Part shown: positions 45,530 through 55,338 of the stretch, piece by piece | How positions within the stretch are numbered: position 1 is the stretch's first letter | Layout of the letters: each line of letters opens with the position of its first letter | Translations under genes and position numbers: made by a program | Origin: Carettochelys insculpta | Taxonomy: Eukaryota > Chordata > Testudines > Carettochelyidae | Direction: 5' to 3' | Length of the DNA: 64,000 bases | NCBI RefSeq assembly: GCF_033958435.1 | Contig: NC_134137.1 | Coordinates: 60,466,001 to 60,530,000, forward strand | The notes under the pieces: model-generated | Database searches by the model: none | Told to the model about the DNA's origin: nothing | Seen by the model: only the letters and a program-made list of their open reading frames with translations

Positions 45530-46030
45530 GACCTTGAACCCAAGCTCCATGGGGACCCTTCCTTGAGCCCCCAGGTCCCAGCCTCCCTCCATGTCCACCC
45601 TATTCCTGGAGGACTCCTCCCTGCACCACAGATCCTAGCCTTCTTCCATGATCCCTTAGCTTCCAGGTACCCTTCCCTGTGCTCTCAGGTCTCAGCCCTC
45701 CAGGTCCTGGGGTCCCCTCCTTGTGCTCCCAGGTACCTGTCCTCCTCTATGCTCCTAAGCTGCCATGGGCCTCCACCCTGTGGCCTGAGGTTCCCAACCC
45801 CACCAGCTGCCCAGCGCCCCTTTCTGTGCCCCTCAAGAGCCCCATCTGTGTGCCTCCAGGTCCCAGATCCGCTCCATGACCACCCAAATCTTAAGAGGAC
45901 CCTGCCTGTGTGCCAGGGACCCTCTCTGTGCCCCCATCTCTCAGCCCCATATCTCCCTGTGCTGCCCAGGTCCCAGACCCCTTTCTGTGCCCACCCAGCC
46001 TCTCCTTTTGCTGCCAGGTCTGAATTCCCA
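45530..46030. repeat. Degenerate C-rich minisatellite-like array
   Basis: Roughly a dozen imperfect units built from CCCAGGTCCCAGCC, CTCC.TGTGC and CCTCC.TG words, with irregular spacing of about 35-60 bp. Long frames on both strands (up to 159 codons) are by-products of the C-rich composition. Confidence 0.55.
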
Positions 46031-46129
46031 GTTCCCAGTTAAAAGCAAACACATAATACATTTGTGGACCCGAGACTGAAGATGAGGGAGGAATAGTCAT
46101 GTCCATTTTAGCTCCACATACCTCAACTA

Positions 46130-46540
46130 TGGCTCTCACAGGTCACAGCGTGTGAAATGCTCCTTGTCCTTACTGGGCCCTGGACACGGGGTGGTGGGGT
46201 AGGGATGCAGACCCTGCGGCCATGCGCACTGTTGAGGTGGTGTGCATGCAGATGCTAACCTGGAGTTCTCCGTGGACTGGAAAGGGAGGTCAGCCCGTGT
46301 GCGCTGAACCTGCAGGTCCATAAGACTCTGCAGCATCTGTGTTTGCTGCCAGAGATGCCCCATTATGTATCCCCCCACCTCCATTTTCTTCATTGTTCTT
46401 TCCCTCTCCATACAGCCTTCAATGTTCATCCTTCAGACCTATGCTCAAGGTCTGATGCTGTGCTGGCTTGCAGAATCTTGCTGAGCATGTTATCCAGAGT
46501 CCTCTTCTCTTTCCTCCTTACCTGGCAGGCTTTCTGTGGG
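46130..46540 (-). pseudogene. Unidentified decayed exon-like minus-strand segment
   Basis: The minus-strand frame at 46136-46429 reads ERERTMKKMEVGG, WQQTQMLQSLMDLQVQRTRA, LHPYPTTPCPGPSKD and ends in CDL. An upstream minus-strand phrase has a donor-like CAG|GTAAGG at about 46525. The Q-rich helix plus PYPT-type tail resembles C-terminal parts of transposon-borne Myb/SANT-like proteins, but I cannot name it. Stops upstream show decay. Confidence 0.3.
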
Positions 46541-47651
46541 TGTGGCGGGAGAGCGCCTCCAGGCTGCAAAGGCAGGAGCTTCAGCTCAAACCCCCAGAGG
46601 AAAGCAGAAGTAGCGATTCAGCACTCCCTGCCCTTCCTCCCCCCAACGCTGTGTACTAGACCTGTTTATTGACGCTTTGGCCTCGGTGTGCTTGGCAATG
46701 AAACCTGGCCCTGGTTTCCACAAGGCACAGAAAGCACAGCTGCTGCTGGCATTCCAAAGCCACCCAGGCCCATATGCTGCTTACCTCCTTACTGAAATGG
46801 CGCCAGCCAAAGTTATCACTGAGTGGCATGGGAAAGTGTCCTACTGCAGAGGAAGGAGTAAGATGGGCATCCGTGGCACCCTTCAGGAGGGGACTGCTTT
46901 CATGAAACGTTCAGGATACTTTCTCAAGAGGACCCGAGAGCTGAGCTTGTGTATTTAAGCAAACTACTCTGCATGGCTTCCTGGCCTAACTTTACAGGGG
47001 AAATAAAGCCGATAACAACACTACCTCTCTTTGTTGTACTGCTACCTATTCTAGCTCAATGGAAGAGTGACAGCTGGGTCCTACTTAACTGGGAGCACCA
47101 TCACTATAATGGGAAATAGATTTACATGCCTACCTGAAGGTCCTTTCCCGGCCTCAGGTTTGCTTGTGCTCCACTGCCAGGACTGTCTGGACCGCAGCGG
47201 AGTCTCAAGCAGTCCTGGCCCGGGTAGCTGAAGCCCCTGGCTGCATGTCCCTCCTCTCCCTCCCCAGGTTCACTGTTCACAACAGGGGCCTGTGACTTTT
47301 TCCAAGAAATAAACACTAATGGCCTGAGGTAATGTGAAACCTCAAATGGTCTTGAAACAATCTTGGCAACACAGTAAAGTCTGAGGTGCCCACAAACGAA
47401 TTGGTGTCATGTAAGTACTCCATGGCAAACCCATTCCCTCTGCAGGAGGGGAGAGACCTCTGTGGTGTGGCTGAGGCTCAGCATGTAATTAGAGACAGCA
47501 GGAGAGCGCTAGCGGGAAGGAGAAGGGAGAAACGGCAGGAGGAAGCACATTTGGCAGGCACAAAGTAACTTAGATTTCAAATCACCAGAGGGAAGCAGAG
47601 TGAGAGAGAGTCAAGCAGGAGACGGATCAGAAACTAATGATTCTCCTAAAC

Positions 47652-48300
47652 CAGGGATGGGGATGCACCAGCCATGGGACATATCCAGCCCCCTGATGAA
47701 TTTCATCCAGTCCACACCTCCCCTTCTGGCCTCAAGCGGCAGGTGCCACTGGCAGCTCTCAGCCATCAGGGAAGCTCAGGACTTTGCTTGCCAGTGCTGC
47801 CCCCGCAGCTCCCATTGGCCAGGAACCACAGCCAATGGGAGCTGCAGCGAGGGTGTCTGCAGATGAGACCCGTGCATGGAGCCACCCGCACGTCTCCCCC
47901 CAGGGGCTGCAGGGGTGTGCCAGCTGTGGCTGCTTCCCCGAGCGGCAGCACCAGAGGCAGAGGCAGAGGCAGAGGCAGATGGGAGCTGGCCTTAGCCCCA
48001 CTGCACCACCAAATGGGAGCTGTCCCAAGGAAGCACCCCACACTCCTTCCTGGATCCCAACCCCATGTCGCAGCCCTGCCCACCCCCTCCTCCATCACAC
48101 ATCAGCTTCCTAATTCCCAGCCAGGCCCTTCGCCCCAACCTCCTGCCCAAAGTCACCCCTCATCCCAAGCCCCAGAGCCGGCACCTCCAGTTGGAGCGCT
48201 CACTAGCTCCTGCACCCCACTCCTCTGCCTCAGCCTGGAGCCCCCTCCTGCACCCCGAGTCATTCATTTTTGGCCCAAGCCTCCACCCCCAGACACATGG
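47652..48300. mobile_element. hAT-like GC-rich non-autonomous element (right end uncertain)
   Basis: Starts CAGGGATGGGGATGCACC and contains the CAGCTCCCATTGGCCAGGAA box seen at 17.08 kb. A six-base AGAGGC run lies at about 47950-47975, followed by C-rich runs like those inside 17585-18188. The right terminus was not found. The 229-codon frame across it is compositional. Confidence 0.45.
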
Positions 48301-49283
48301 GAACCACCTTCTTCTCGTCTCTGCAATCCAACGAGACCTTCCTGGAGCAGGGAGAGTTCTTGACTGCCTGCCTCCTCGCACCCAGTTGTCAAGGCTCCAG
48401 CCCTCATCTCTCGGTTCCCAGAACACAGTTTCTTCTGGGCCATGCTTGGAAAATCAGGCAGCCATCTCCACTTGTTCTGTGAGTGTGTTCTCCCAGAACA
48501 CAAGACGCCTGGCCACTTGCTATGAGGGCTCAGGTCCTAGTGGGTGGGTTTCTGCAGCCCAACTGTGAGGACATATGATCACCAACCAGCTGTAGGAGCG
48601 TGTTACTGTCTACACTGCCTTTGTGTACTGCAGTTAAAACAGGGTTTTCCTGGGCGCCATAACTCAGACCCCACAAAGCTATGTAAGAGCCTAACGTTCC
48701 ACTGATTTCTCCTAAATCCAGCAAGGGGCAGCACAATCTAGACGAAACAGCCAGTATCTGTATGTGCCATTAGAGGAAGATTCCACAGGGATCAGGGGAA
48801 GCCAGTCTTTAGAGCTGCTTGTGATGTTTTGTGACTGGCTGCAGAACTGTGCCAACTGTATAGTCCCTCCAGTGCGTGATCTCAGAGCATGATGAGCCTG
48901 AATGGAGCGCTAATGAGTAAATATGTTCTCAGTGACTGCTTAGGGAACAGAATTTATCAGCCATTATCCTTCTTGTTCTCTAGCTCTGAGCAGTCCCTGC
49001 TGGCACCTTCCTCCTCCAAAACCAAACTAGTGGATAGAAAGCTGCCAAATGCAAAACTAAACACCTGTGTGCTGGATGAGCCATTATGCATATGCATGTG
49101 CCTGGCCAAGCCATTTAGAGCATATACTGGAGCCTGTTCCAGTGGTTTTTCTTCAGAACATGTCACAGAGAACATCCAGTGCATGTTTAGGAATCATGGC
49201 CTGGTTCTTATTCTTAAAGTTCTCTGTACACCGTACCAGATGGAACAGGCGGAAGAGGCCCAGGGAAGGAAGATGGCAGTGGG

Positions 49284-49890
49284 TAGGGTGACCATATCTC
49301 CCCTGGCCCAATATGTGACATGGGGAATAATGGGATGGATGGTCACCCTATCTGGGGCACCGGGAACAGGGCTGCCATCCTGCCAGTGAAGCTCCTGGCT
49401 TCCCCGGGGTGTGGGTGGCAGCCTGCATTGCTGCACAGGTCCAGCTCCGAGCTGGGGGAAATCAGGCAGCTCTGGCACCAACCCCACTGAGGGCCTGGTT
49501 CACACCCCAGCTCAAACCGCCCCATGGCTCCAGCTCCAGTAGCTCCACTCCAACCCCCCAGCCCTGGCTCCCGCTCCAAGCCGCTTAACCCCGGCTCCTG
49601 CTCCAACCCCTGCAGCCCTGGCTCAACCCCCCATGGCTACGGCTCCAGTCCCAGCTCCTGCTCCAACCCCCACAGCCCTGGCCCCAGATCCAACACTACT
49701 GAAGCCCTGACTCACACTCCCTCCCCGCTCAGCCCCCCCAGGCTCCCACTCCAACTCCCGCTGGAGGAAGCCGGTGAACCACCGTGTGAAATATGGGGCA
49801 ATTGGTCCCTTTTGCAAAATAAATCAGGACCCCAGAATGGCACCTGAAATATGGGGCTGTCCTGCTGAAAATGAGGCAGATGGGCATCCT
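49284..49890. mobile_element. Non-autonomous element with GGGTGACCATAT ends
   Basis: The left end TAGGGTGACCATATCTCCCC is met 55 bp later by ATGGTCACCCTA (49339-49350), a perfect 12-bp inverted pair. A C-rich array of CCAACCCC/CAGCCCTGGCTCC units follows (49490-49760), then an AATATGGGGCAATTGGTCCC and GCTGTCCTGCTG tail ending near 49890 with GGGCATCCT. The copy at 61150-61502 shares both ends. The class is unknown. Confidence 0.55.
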
Positions 49891-49904
49891 CACAATAAAC
49901 GAGT

Positions 49905-50250
49905 TGATCTATATTCTGCTGCAGTAGCCATGGGAGCCAGAGGAAGCGCTATAAGGACATGCTGAAGGCAAACATGAAAAAGTGCCACATTGGTGTCGAT
50001 GCTTGGGAGAACCTTGCCCAGGACCGTCCCCAGTGGAGAGCAGTAATCTGTGAGGGGGTGGCACAGTTTGAGAGGTCCCGCCGCCGTGCAGACAAGGAGA
50101 GGTGGAGAAGAAGAAAAGAGCATCAAAAACTGCCCCTCCAACAGCTGCCAACACCTGCCCCTTCTGTAATAAGACCTGAGGCTCCAGAATCCGAATGGTC
50201 AGTCATCAACAGACTCACAATTAGAAGGGTGACATGAGGACCTCCTACTC
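49905..50250 (+). mobile_element. LINE C-terminal fragment (non-CR1)
   Basis: Encodes KRYKDMLKANMKKCHIGVDA, WENLAQDRPQWRAVICEGVA, QFERSRRRADKERWRRRKEH, the basic C-terminal region that follows reverse transcriptase in a vertebrate LINE group. It is the kind of end expected for the element whose finger domain is at 5.25-5.5 kb. The frame runs to 50237. No upstream RT remains. Confidence 0.7.
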
Positions 50251-50819
50251 GTTATCAAGTGACCACAAGACAGAGAAAGATTACTGATCACTCCAGACTA
50301 ACTCAACTACTGAACATCTGAGCTGTACTCTCGGGAGTAATAGGTGGTGTTACCTCGGCAACTAGTTGAGTTCCTGGGTAGGATTTGGCGTTCAACCCCA
50401 TTCTAACGAAAATCATTCCCGTGTATTAGCATAATAGTCTGGGTAATGGAACAGTGAGAGGGTGTTAGTATGGAACGTGGCATTCCGTGATGTGCAAGAG
50501 CCTGTGCAAAATTGTTTTAATGAGAGGTTGTCTATTAAGGGTTTGTGAAAGTGCTCAGCCAAGCATAGGCCTCTTTGCACACCACTGATGCGGAGGAAGA
50601 ATTGCTACCCTGGGAAGTGTTTGTGGGAAAGAGAGAGCAGCTAATGTAGAAGAAAATAGAGGGGGAATGAAGAAACCAGTGTTTTCATGATCTCAAATAC
50701 CTTCAGCCCTTGTTGGGTAGTGGGACTGTTATATGCGCTGTGTTTGAAGCTGAAGGAGTGAAGTACCAGGCCTCAGCACACATCTAATAAAGTTAATGGA
50801 GTGTGGTGTATGGGTGGTC

Positions 50820-51285
50820 GCATTGTCCAGTGGTAGGGTTTTTCCCCGGACAGTCCCTTATTTAAGCTGTCTCACGGGTGTCCCGACTTTAAGAAAATGG
50901 GCAAATTGTCCCATATTTTGAGGGGCCCCTGTTCCCTGGCAACTGGTGTCTCCAGGAAGCAGCCCTGCTGCCATGGAGCTCCTCCACTGGGAGGCTGCCC
51001 CGTTCCCTGGCACCCCACAGAGGCAGCTCCCACTGCCAGTGAGCTCTGCCACGGGGCTGCTGCATCATTCCCTGGCACCCCTCTGCTGTGAGGTTGCCGA
51101 GCCCCCAGTCTCCCTTTCCCCTCATTAGGAGGCTGCGGAACCCCCATCCCTGGTGCCTCACTGTGGGGCAGCTGCTCCCATTGCTGAGAAGCCCTGACAT
51201 GGAACAGCAGCCCCCCATCCCTGGAGACCAGTGTCCCGAATTTGCCATAGGATTAGAAACTGTCCTGGGACTCAGAGCAAGGTGA
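50820..51285. mobile_element. Unclassified repeat with GGACAGTCCC ends
   Basis: The left part has CCCCGGACAGTCCCTTATTT and GGGTGTCCCGAC; the right part has AGTGTCCCGAATTTGCC and AACTGTCCTGGGA, an imperfect inverted arrangement. The GC-rich centre repeats CCCCTG..CCCTGGCA words. It is possibly related to 49284 and 61150. Confidence 0.4.
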
Positions 51286-51395
51286 CTGGGTTCTGTTCCC
51301 AGCTCAGTAACTGCCCATAAACATTATGACACCTTGTGTTTCAATTTCTAATCCTGTGACATGGCAGTGATGATATTTACCTTTGCTGGTAAAGC
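51286..51395 (+). repeat. MIR-like SINE fragment
   Basis: GACTGGGTTCTGTTCCCAGC, TGTGTTTCAATTTCTAATCC and a GTAAAGCACTCCAAGATCT end match the MIR 3' region. Confidence 0.5.
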
Positions 51396-52077
51396 ACTCC
51401 AAGATCTCTGCGCAGGATCTGCAGATAGCTACATGTGCTGGGACAGCTGCTGTATGTGCTGAGGCTCCAGCCCTTCCTGCATGCTGAGACCTGAGGCGGG
51501 TGTTTGAATGAGCAGGGCTGAGCTGTGCAAAGTGACCGGGGGCCTGACTTTACCCTACTGTTTGCATTATGTGGGGTTGGCCCCAAACCAACTCATTAAT
51601 GTTACATCAAGGTTCAAATATGGCAAACTTGTACTTTGAAGGGATATCACATGGCCTTTCTCCTCATTGGCTTTTTCCTATTCCCTGAGTCACCCCTTCC
51701 TCCTTCTAGTGCTCTTACTCACCCCTATGATCTGTTTGCATCTGAGCAACATGTTAACTGCGATAACATTTTTATAGATAGATATTTTACTTAACAATGA
51801 TGAATGCCCATCATTAGGCACCAGATTTAATCATTATTGAAATGAACAGAGCCAGTAAACACTTCTCCTGCTGCAATTGTTTGTCTTCTTGTACGACAGA
51901 CACTACTGCATTAGGATGCACTTGGAAAAATTTTGTTGCAATTGCAAGGGCTCTCATTACATGAGATTATGGACACTCCTTGTCCACACACCTGGTGCCA
52001 GGGGACATATTTAATAGACTGTGGTATCTTTTGATATATTGTCATCTGAATAACCCATCATTCTTGTTTTTTTACAG

Positions 52078-52137
52078 CATGCTTTATTTTTGGGCTTCTT
52101 GCTTTCCTGGCTTTACCACTGTCCATGGCTTTCACAG
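52078..52137 (+). CDS. TMEM272: TMEM272-like gene, second coding exon
   Basis: A 60-base exon with a strong acceptor (long T-run then TTTTTTTACAG) and the donor CACAG|GTAAGT. It starts in phase 1: the last G of exon 1 plus CA makes Ala. It continues CFIFGLLAFLALPLSMAFT and leaves one G for exon 3. The whole exon is a single hydrophobic membrane segment, so it encodes transmembrane helix 1. The agreement of phase on both sides with exons 12 kb away on each side is the main evidence that this is real. A palindromic hammerhead-like element begins 57 bp after the exon end. Confidence 0.85.
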
Positions 52138-52191
52138 GTAAGTCTATCCAAGAAGTTTAAAGTAGGAGCTTGTAGGTACTATAGAGTCAGA

Positions 52192-52405
52192 TAGAACAAC
52201 AAGAAGTCCTGTGGCACCTTACAGACTAACAGATATTTTGGAGCGTAAGCTTTCATGGGCAAAGACCCGCTTTGTCAGATGCATGAGTCATGAAGCAGGT
52301 CTTTGCCCACGAAAGCTTATGCTCCAAAATATGTAAGTCTATAAGGTGCCACAGAACTTCTTGTTGTTCTCGAAGATACAGACTAACATGGCTACCTCTC
52401 TGACA
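52192..52405. mobile_element. Palindromic PLE-derived hammerhead-like element in intron 2
   Basis: The left arm (52194-52279, minus-oriented) and right arm (52285-52370, plus-oriented) are inverted copies of about 85 bp. Both contain GTCCTGTGGCACCTTA-type tails, AAAATATxTG, GCTTATGCTCC and the GGTCTTTGCCC helix. The end GATACAGACTAACATGGC plus TACCTCTCTGACAGA follows the right arm. The boxes corresponding to CTGATGA are mutated (GTCATGA on the right; CTGACAA on the left in reverse), so self-cleavage is unlikely now. Orientation of the complete end is sense to the gene. Confidence 0.78.
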
Positions 52406-52784
52406 GAGTAATATAGCAATGCCACCTGTGAAAACATTAGTTTGAATCTGGTTTATGACACAAGCGTACCTGACATTGGTGGTGTCACCATAAATGGCAT
52501 CACCATAGATGGCTGTCCACTTCCTACACTACATATTTGTCACTATCTATGTTTGTCCACATCATAAAACTACCACTGAGTTTGGTCTGATTGTTGGTAT
52601 CTATCTGGGCAATTCCTTGAGCTGGCTTGGAAGCACAAGCCCTGTCAAAGCAGATTGGCAGAGTTATGCAGGAGCAGCCCTCTGAATAGTAGAGTCTGGC
52701 TCATAATAATAAACACAATCCCTTCCACTATTATTTTTCACCCATTAAGCTTCTGGGGTGATATTTAGGCATGACAACAGCAGC

Positions 52785-52955
52785 CATTTATATGGGGAGC
52801 CAGGAATCCCAGCCTTCTCATCTCATTTCTGACAATGACTCCTTTTATAGTTTTGGACAAACCACCTAATCTCTCTTCCTAAATTTCTCCATATGTGAAA
52901 TGTGTCTTTTTTAATTTTCTTCTCTACCTCACAGCAGTGTCAGGAAACTTAATTA
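52785..52955 (+). repeat. MIR-like SINE
   Basis: GGAATCCCAGCCTTCTCATC, GGACAAACCACCTAATCTCT, CTTCCTAAATTTCTCC, ATGTGAAATGTGTC and CTACCTCACAGCAGTGTCAG are in MIR order. Confidence 0.6.
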
Positions 52956-53608
52956 GTTGTGAAATACTGCTCACCTGACCCATTTGCACTCCTGTTGAAT
53001 CCAATGAGATTATTCATATAACTCAAGCAGGATTTGGCCTAATGATTGTAATCTGAGCTAAAGATGAAAAGAATTATGTAAGTGCTAAAGTAATACTAAT
53101 ATTGATAATAAATGCCAAGGAATAGGTTCCAAGGCAATTTCACCCAGAACTTGCATCCTCAATAAAAGATATCGGGCAAGTTATTGAATTTTATGTGAAC
53201 AAAAGAGAATGCATGTACATGTCCAGGATATGAATTCACCGCCAAACAGCCAGAAGAGAGAACTGCTTTTTGTGATACTGTGCACAGTCTTCAGGCTTCA
53301 GCTGAAAAAAATACTAATTTCAAGCACAATTCACATGCTTCTAAGTATAAAGAAGGCTGGGTAGGGTTAGACTAGTAAACAAACAAAAGGATGAATGTTG
53401 CTCTCTTATATGATGCCTTTGGAGCTACAGAAGCTATTTCAATGGAAGAACTTCTACGAACACTGAGATGTCTGAGTGCACCAATGATGTATTTCAGACT
53501 CCTGGTTTTTGGTCCATTTTCAACAAAGAGGCTACGTCTACACGTGCACGCTACATCAAAATAGGCTATTTCGATGAATAACGTCTACACGTCCTCCAGG
53601 GCTGGTGC

Positions 53609-53629
53609 CGTCGACGTTGAACGTCGACG
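53609..53629. repeat. Left subterminal hairpin of Harbinger
   Basis: CGTCGACGT and ACGTCGACG face each other across TGA. The same TCGACG..GAACGTCGA core is found in the right-end hairpin, so it may be a transposase or Myb-protein binding site (inference). Confidence 0.6.
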
Positions 53630-53792
53630 TTGGGCAGCACCACATCAAAATAGGCGCTGCGAGGGAACGTCTACATGCCAAAGTAGCACACATTGAAATA
53701 AGAGTGCCAGGAACAGCTGCAGACAGGGTCACAGGGCGGACTAGCGCTTCTGGGGCAACAGCTAGCTGCTCCCTTAAAGTGCCCCTCCCAGA

Positions 53793-54636
53793 CATAAGAA
53801 CATAAGAATGGCCATACTGGGTCAGACCAAAGGTCCATCCAGCCCAGTATCCCCTCTGCCGACAGTGGCCAATGCCAGGTGCCCCAGAGAAGGAGAACAG
53901 AAGACAATTATCAAGTGATTTATCTCCTGCCATCCATCTCCTGCCCTTGTACTGAAGGCTAGGGCACCATACTTTACCCCTGGCTAATAGCCATTTATGG
54001 ACCTAACCTGCAAAAATTTATCGAGCTCTTTTTTAAACCCTAATAGAGTCCTGGCCTTCACAGCCTCCTCCGGCAAGGAGTTCCACAGGTTGACTGTGCG
54101 CTGTGTGAAGAAAAATTTCCTTTTATTAGTTTTGAACCTACTACCCATCAATTTCATTTGGTGTCCCCTAGTTCTTGTATTATGGGAAAAGGTAAATAAT
54201 TTTTCTATATTCACTTTCTCCACACCATTCATGATTTTATATACCTCTATCATATCACCCCTCAATTGCCTCTTTTCCAGACTGAAAAGTCCCAGTCTCT
54301 CTAGCCTCTCCCTGTATGGGACCCGTTCCAAACCCCTAATCATCTTAGTCGCCCTTTTCTGAACCTTTTCTAATGCCAATATATCTTTTTTGAGGTGAGG
54401 AGACCACATCTGCACACAGTACTCAAGATGTGGGTGTACCATAGTTTTATATAGGGGAAGTATGATATCTTTTGTCTTATTATCTATCCCTTTTTTAATA
54501 ATTCCTAACATCCTATTTGCTTTACTAACTGCCGCTGCACACTGCGTGGATGTCTTCAGAGAACTATCCACTATAACTCCAAGATCCCTTTCCTGATCTG
54601 TCGTAGCTAAATTTGACCCCATCATGTTGTACGTGT
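53793..54636 (-). mobile_element. CR1 LINE 3' end inserted in Harbinger
   Basis: Minus strand: from about 54630 the frame reads [100 protein letters not shown] and [17 protein letters not shown], ending RSINGY (stop near 53984). The 3' UTR carries ATGGCAGGAGATAAATCACT and GACCTTTGGTCTGACCCAGT, and the terminal ATTCTTATG-type repeats are at 53793-53812. The open frame of about 215 codons is intact, so this is a young insertion. It is a typical 5'-truncated CR1 of 0.84 kb. Confidence 0.9.
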
Positions 54637-54697
54637 ACAGCCTGCACAGCACGCGGTCTGCAGAGCCATAGGCACGCACACCTCGAGTGACGCAGTC

Positions 54698-55182
54698 ATG
54701 GACCCCCAGCAGCAGCAGCAGCAGCCAGAGGTCCACACAGCCGCCCCTGTAGGAGCAGTGCTCGCCCTGCTCCATGCCATGCAGGAGGCAGCTGAGCACA
54801 TCCTTGCCACAGAGGAGGAGCTGCCCGCAGGAGAGGAGGACGCAACCCCCAACCCTGCAGCACCCTGCCCCCCCCCCGCCTCATACGCCGCTGGCTGTGG
54901 AGCTACCCCACGAGCACCGACTGGTGGGAGCGACTGGTGCTCGGAGAGTGGGACGACGACCGCTGGCTCCAGAACTTTCGCATGAGCCGGCAGACATTCC
55001 TGGAGCTATGCCAGTGGCTCACCCCTGCACTGAGGCACCAGGACACCTTCATGCGGCGTGCCCTCAGTGTGGAGAAACGGGTCGGCATCGCTGTCTGGAA
55101 GCTGGCCACTCCAGACAGCTACCGATCCATGGGGCAGCAGTTTGGCGTCGGCAAGGCCACCGTCGGGGCTGTCCTCATAGAG
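54698..55182 (+). pseudogene. Harbinger transposase exon 1 (one frameshift)
   Basis: ATG at 54698 opens [40 protein letters not shown] and reaches a run of about 11 C at 54867-54877. There the frame must change by one base to continue into DWWERLVLGEWDDDRW, FRMSRQTFLELCQWL, EKRVGIAVWKLATPDSYRSM and GQQFGVGKATVGAVLIE. The exon ends at ATAGAG|GTAAGA (55182/55183). The helix-turn-helix-like segment FGVGKATV is the usual N-terminal DNA-binding part of HARBI1-like proteins. The frameshift in the homopolymer could also be a sequencing error; if so, the gene would be open. Confidence 0.82.
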
Positions 55183-55338
55183 GTAAGAGGACCCACAGGG
55201 GGAGGAGGAGGCAGCCCTGGCAGGGGAGGGGGGCCCAGGCAGGGGAGGAGAGGGGAGGGGAGGGGAGCCCTGGCAGGGGAGGGCCACACACACCCTGCAC
55301 ACCCCTCATTGGTGCTCTCCCATGTGCTTCCCCTGCAG
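55183..55338 (+). other. Intron of Harbinger transposase (156 bp, frame-neutral)
   Basis: GT...AG intron from GTAAGAGG to CCCCTGCAG. The length is 52 codons exactly and it contains no stop, so the frame also reads straight through. It is full of GGGGAGG and CCTGGCAGGGG words. The splice reading is preferred because it restores the LIE-VVRAINSLL continuity typical of the family and the insert is pure G/P low complexity. Confidence 0.75.

Larger units (their letters stand above)
39580..52077 (+). other. Intron 1 of the TMEM272-like gene (12.5 kb)
   Basis: Bounded by GTAAGT at 39580 and TTCTTGTTTTTTTACAG ending 52077, phase 1. It contains the pogo MITE at 43421, MIR-like SINEs at 44.9, 45.1 and 51.3 kb, GC-rich degenerate repeats at 45.5-46.0 and 47.65-48.3 kb, the element at 49284-49890 and a LINE tail at 49.9 kb. 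The parts at 39.76-43.4, 43.9-44.9, 46.5-47.6, 48.3-49.28 and 50.25-50.8 kb hold no gene or element that I can name. Confidence 0.8.

Noticed and set aside
45563..46042. 159-codon proline-rich frame
   Set aside because: By-product of the degenerate C-rich array; unit changes shift frame elsewhere, with no splice or domain support.
47674..48363. 229-codon plus-strand open frame, the second longest among short frames
   Set aside because: It lies in GC- and C-rich repeat sequence, with long overlapping frames on both strands and an AGAGGC run. The protein is P/S/Q-rich low complexity with no domain.
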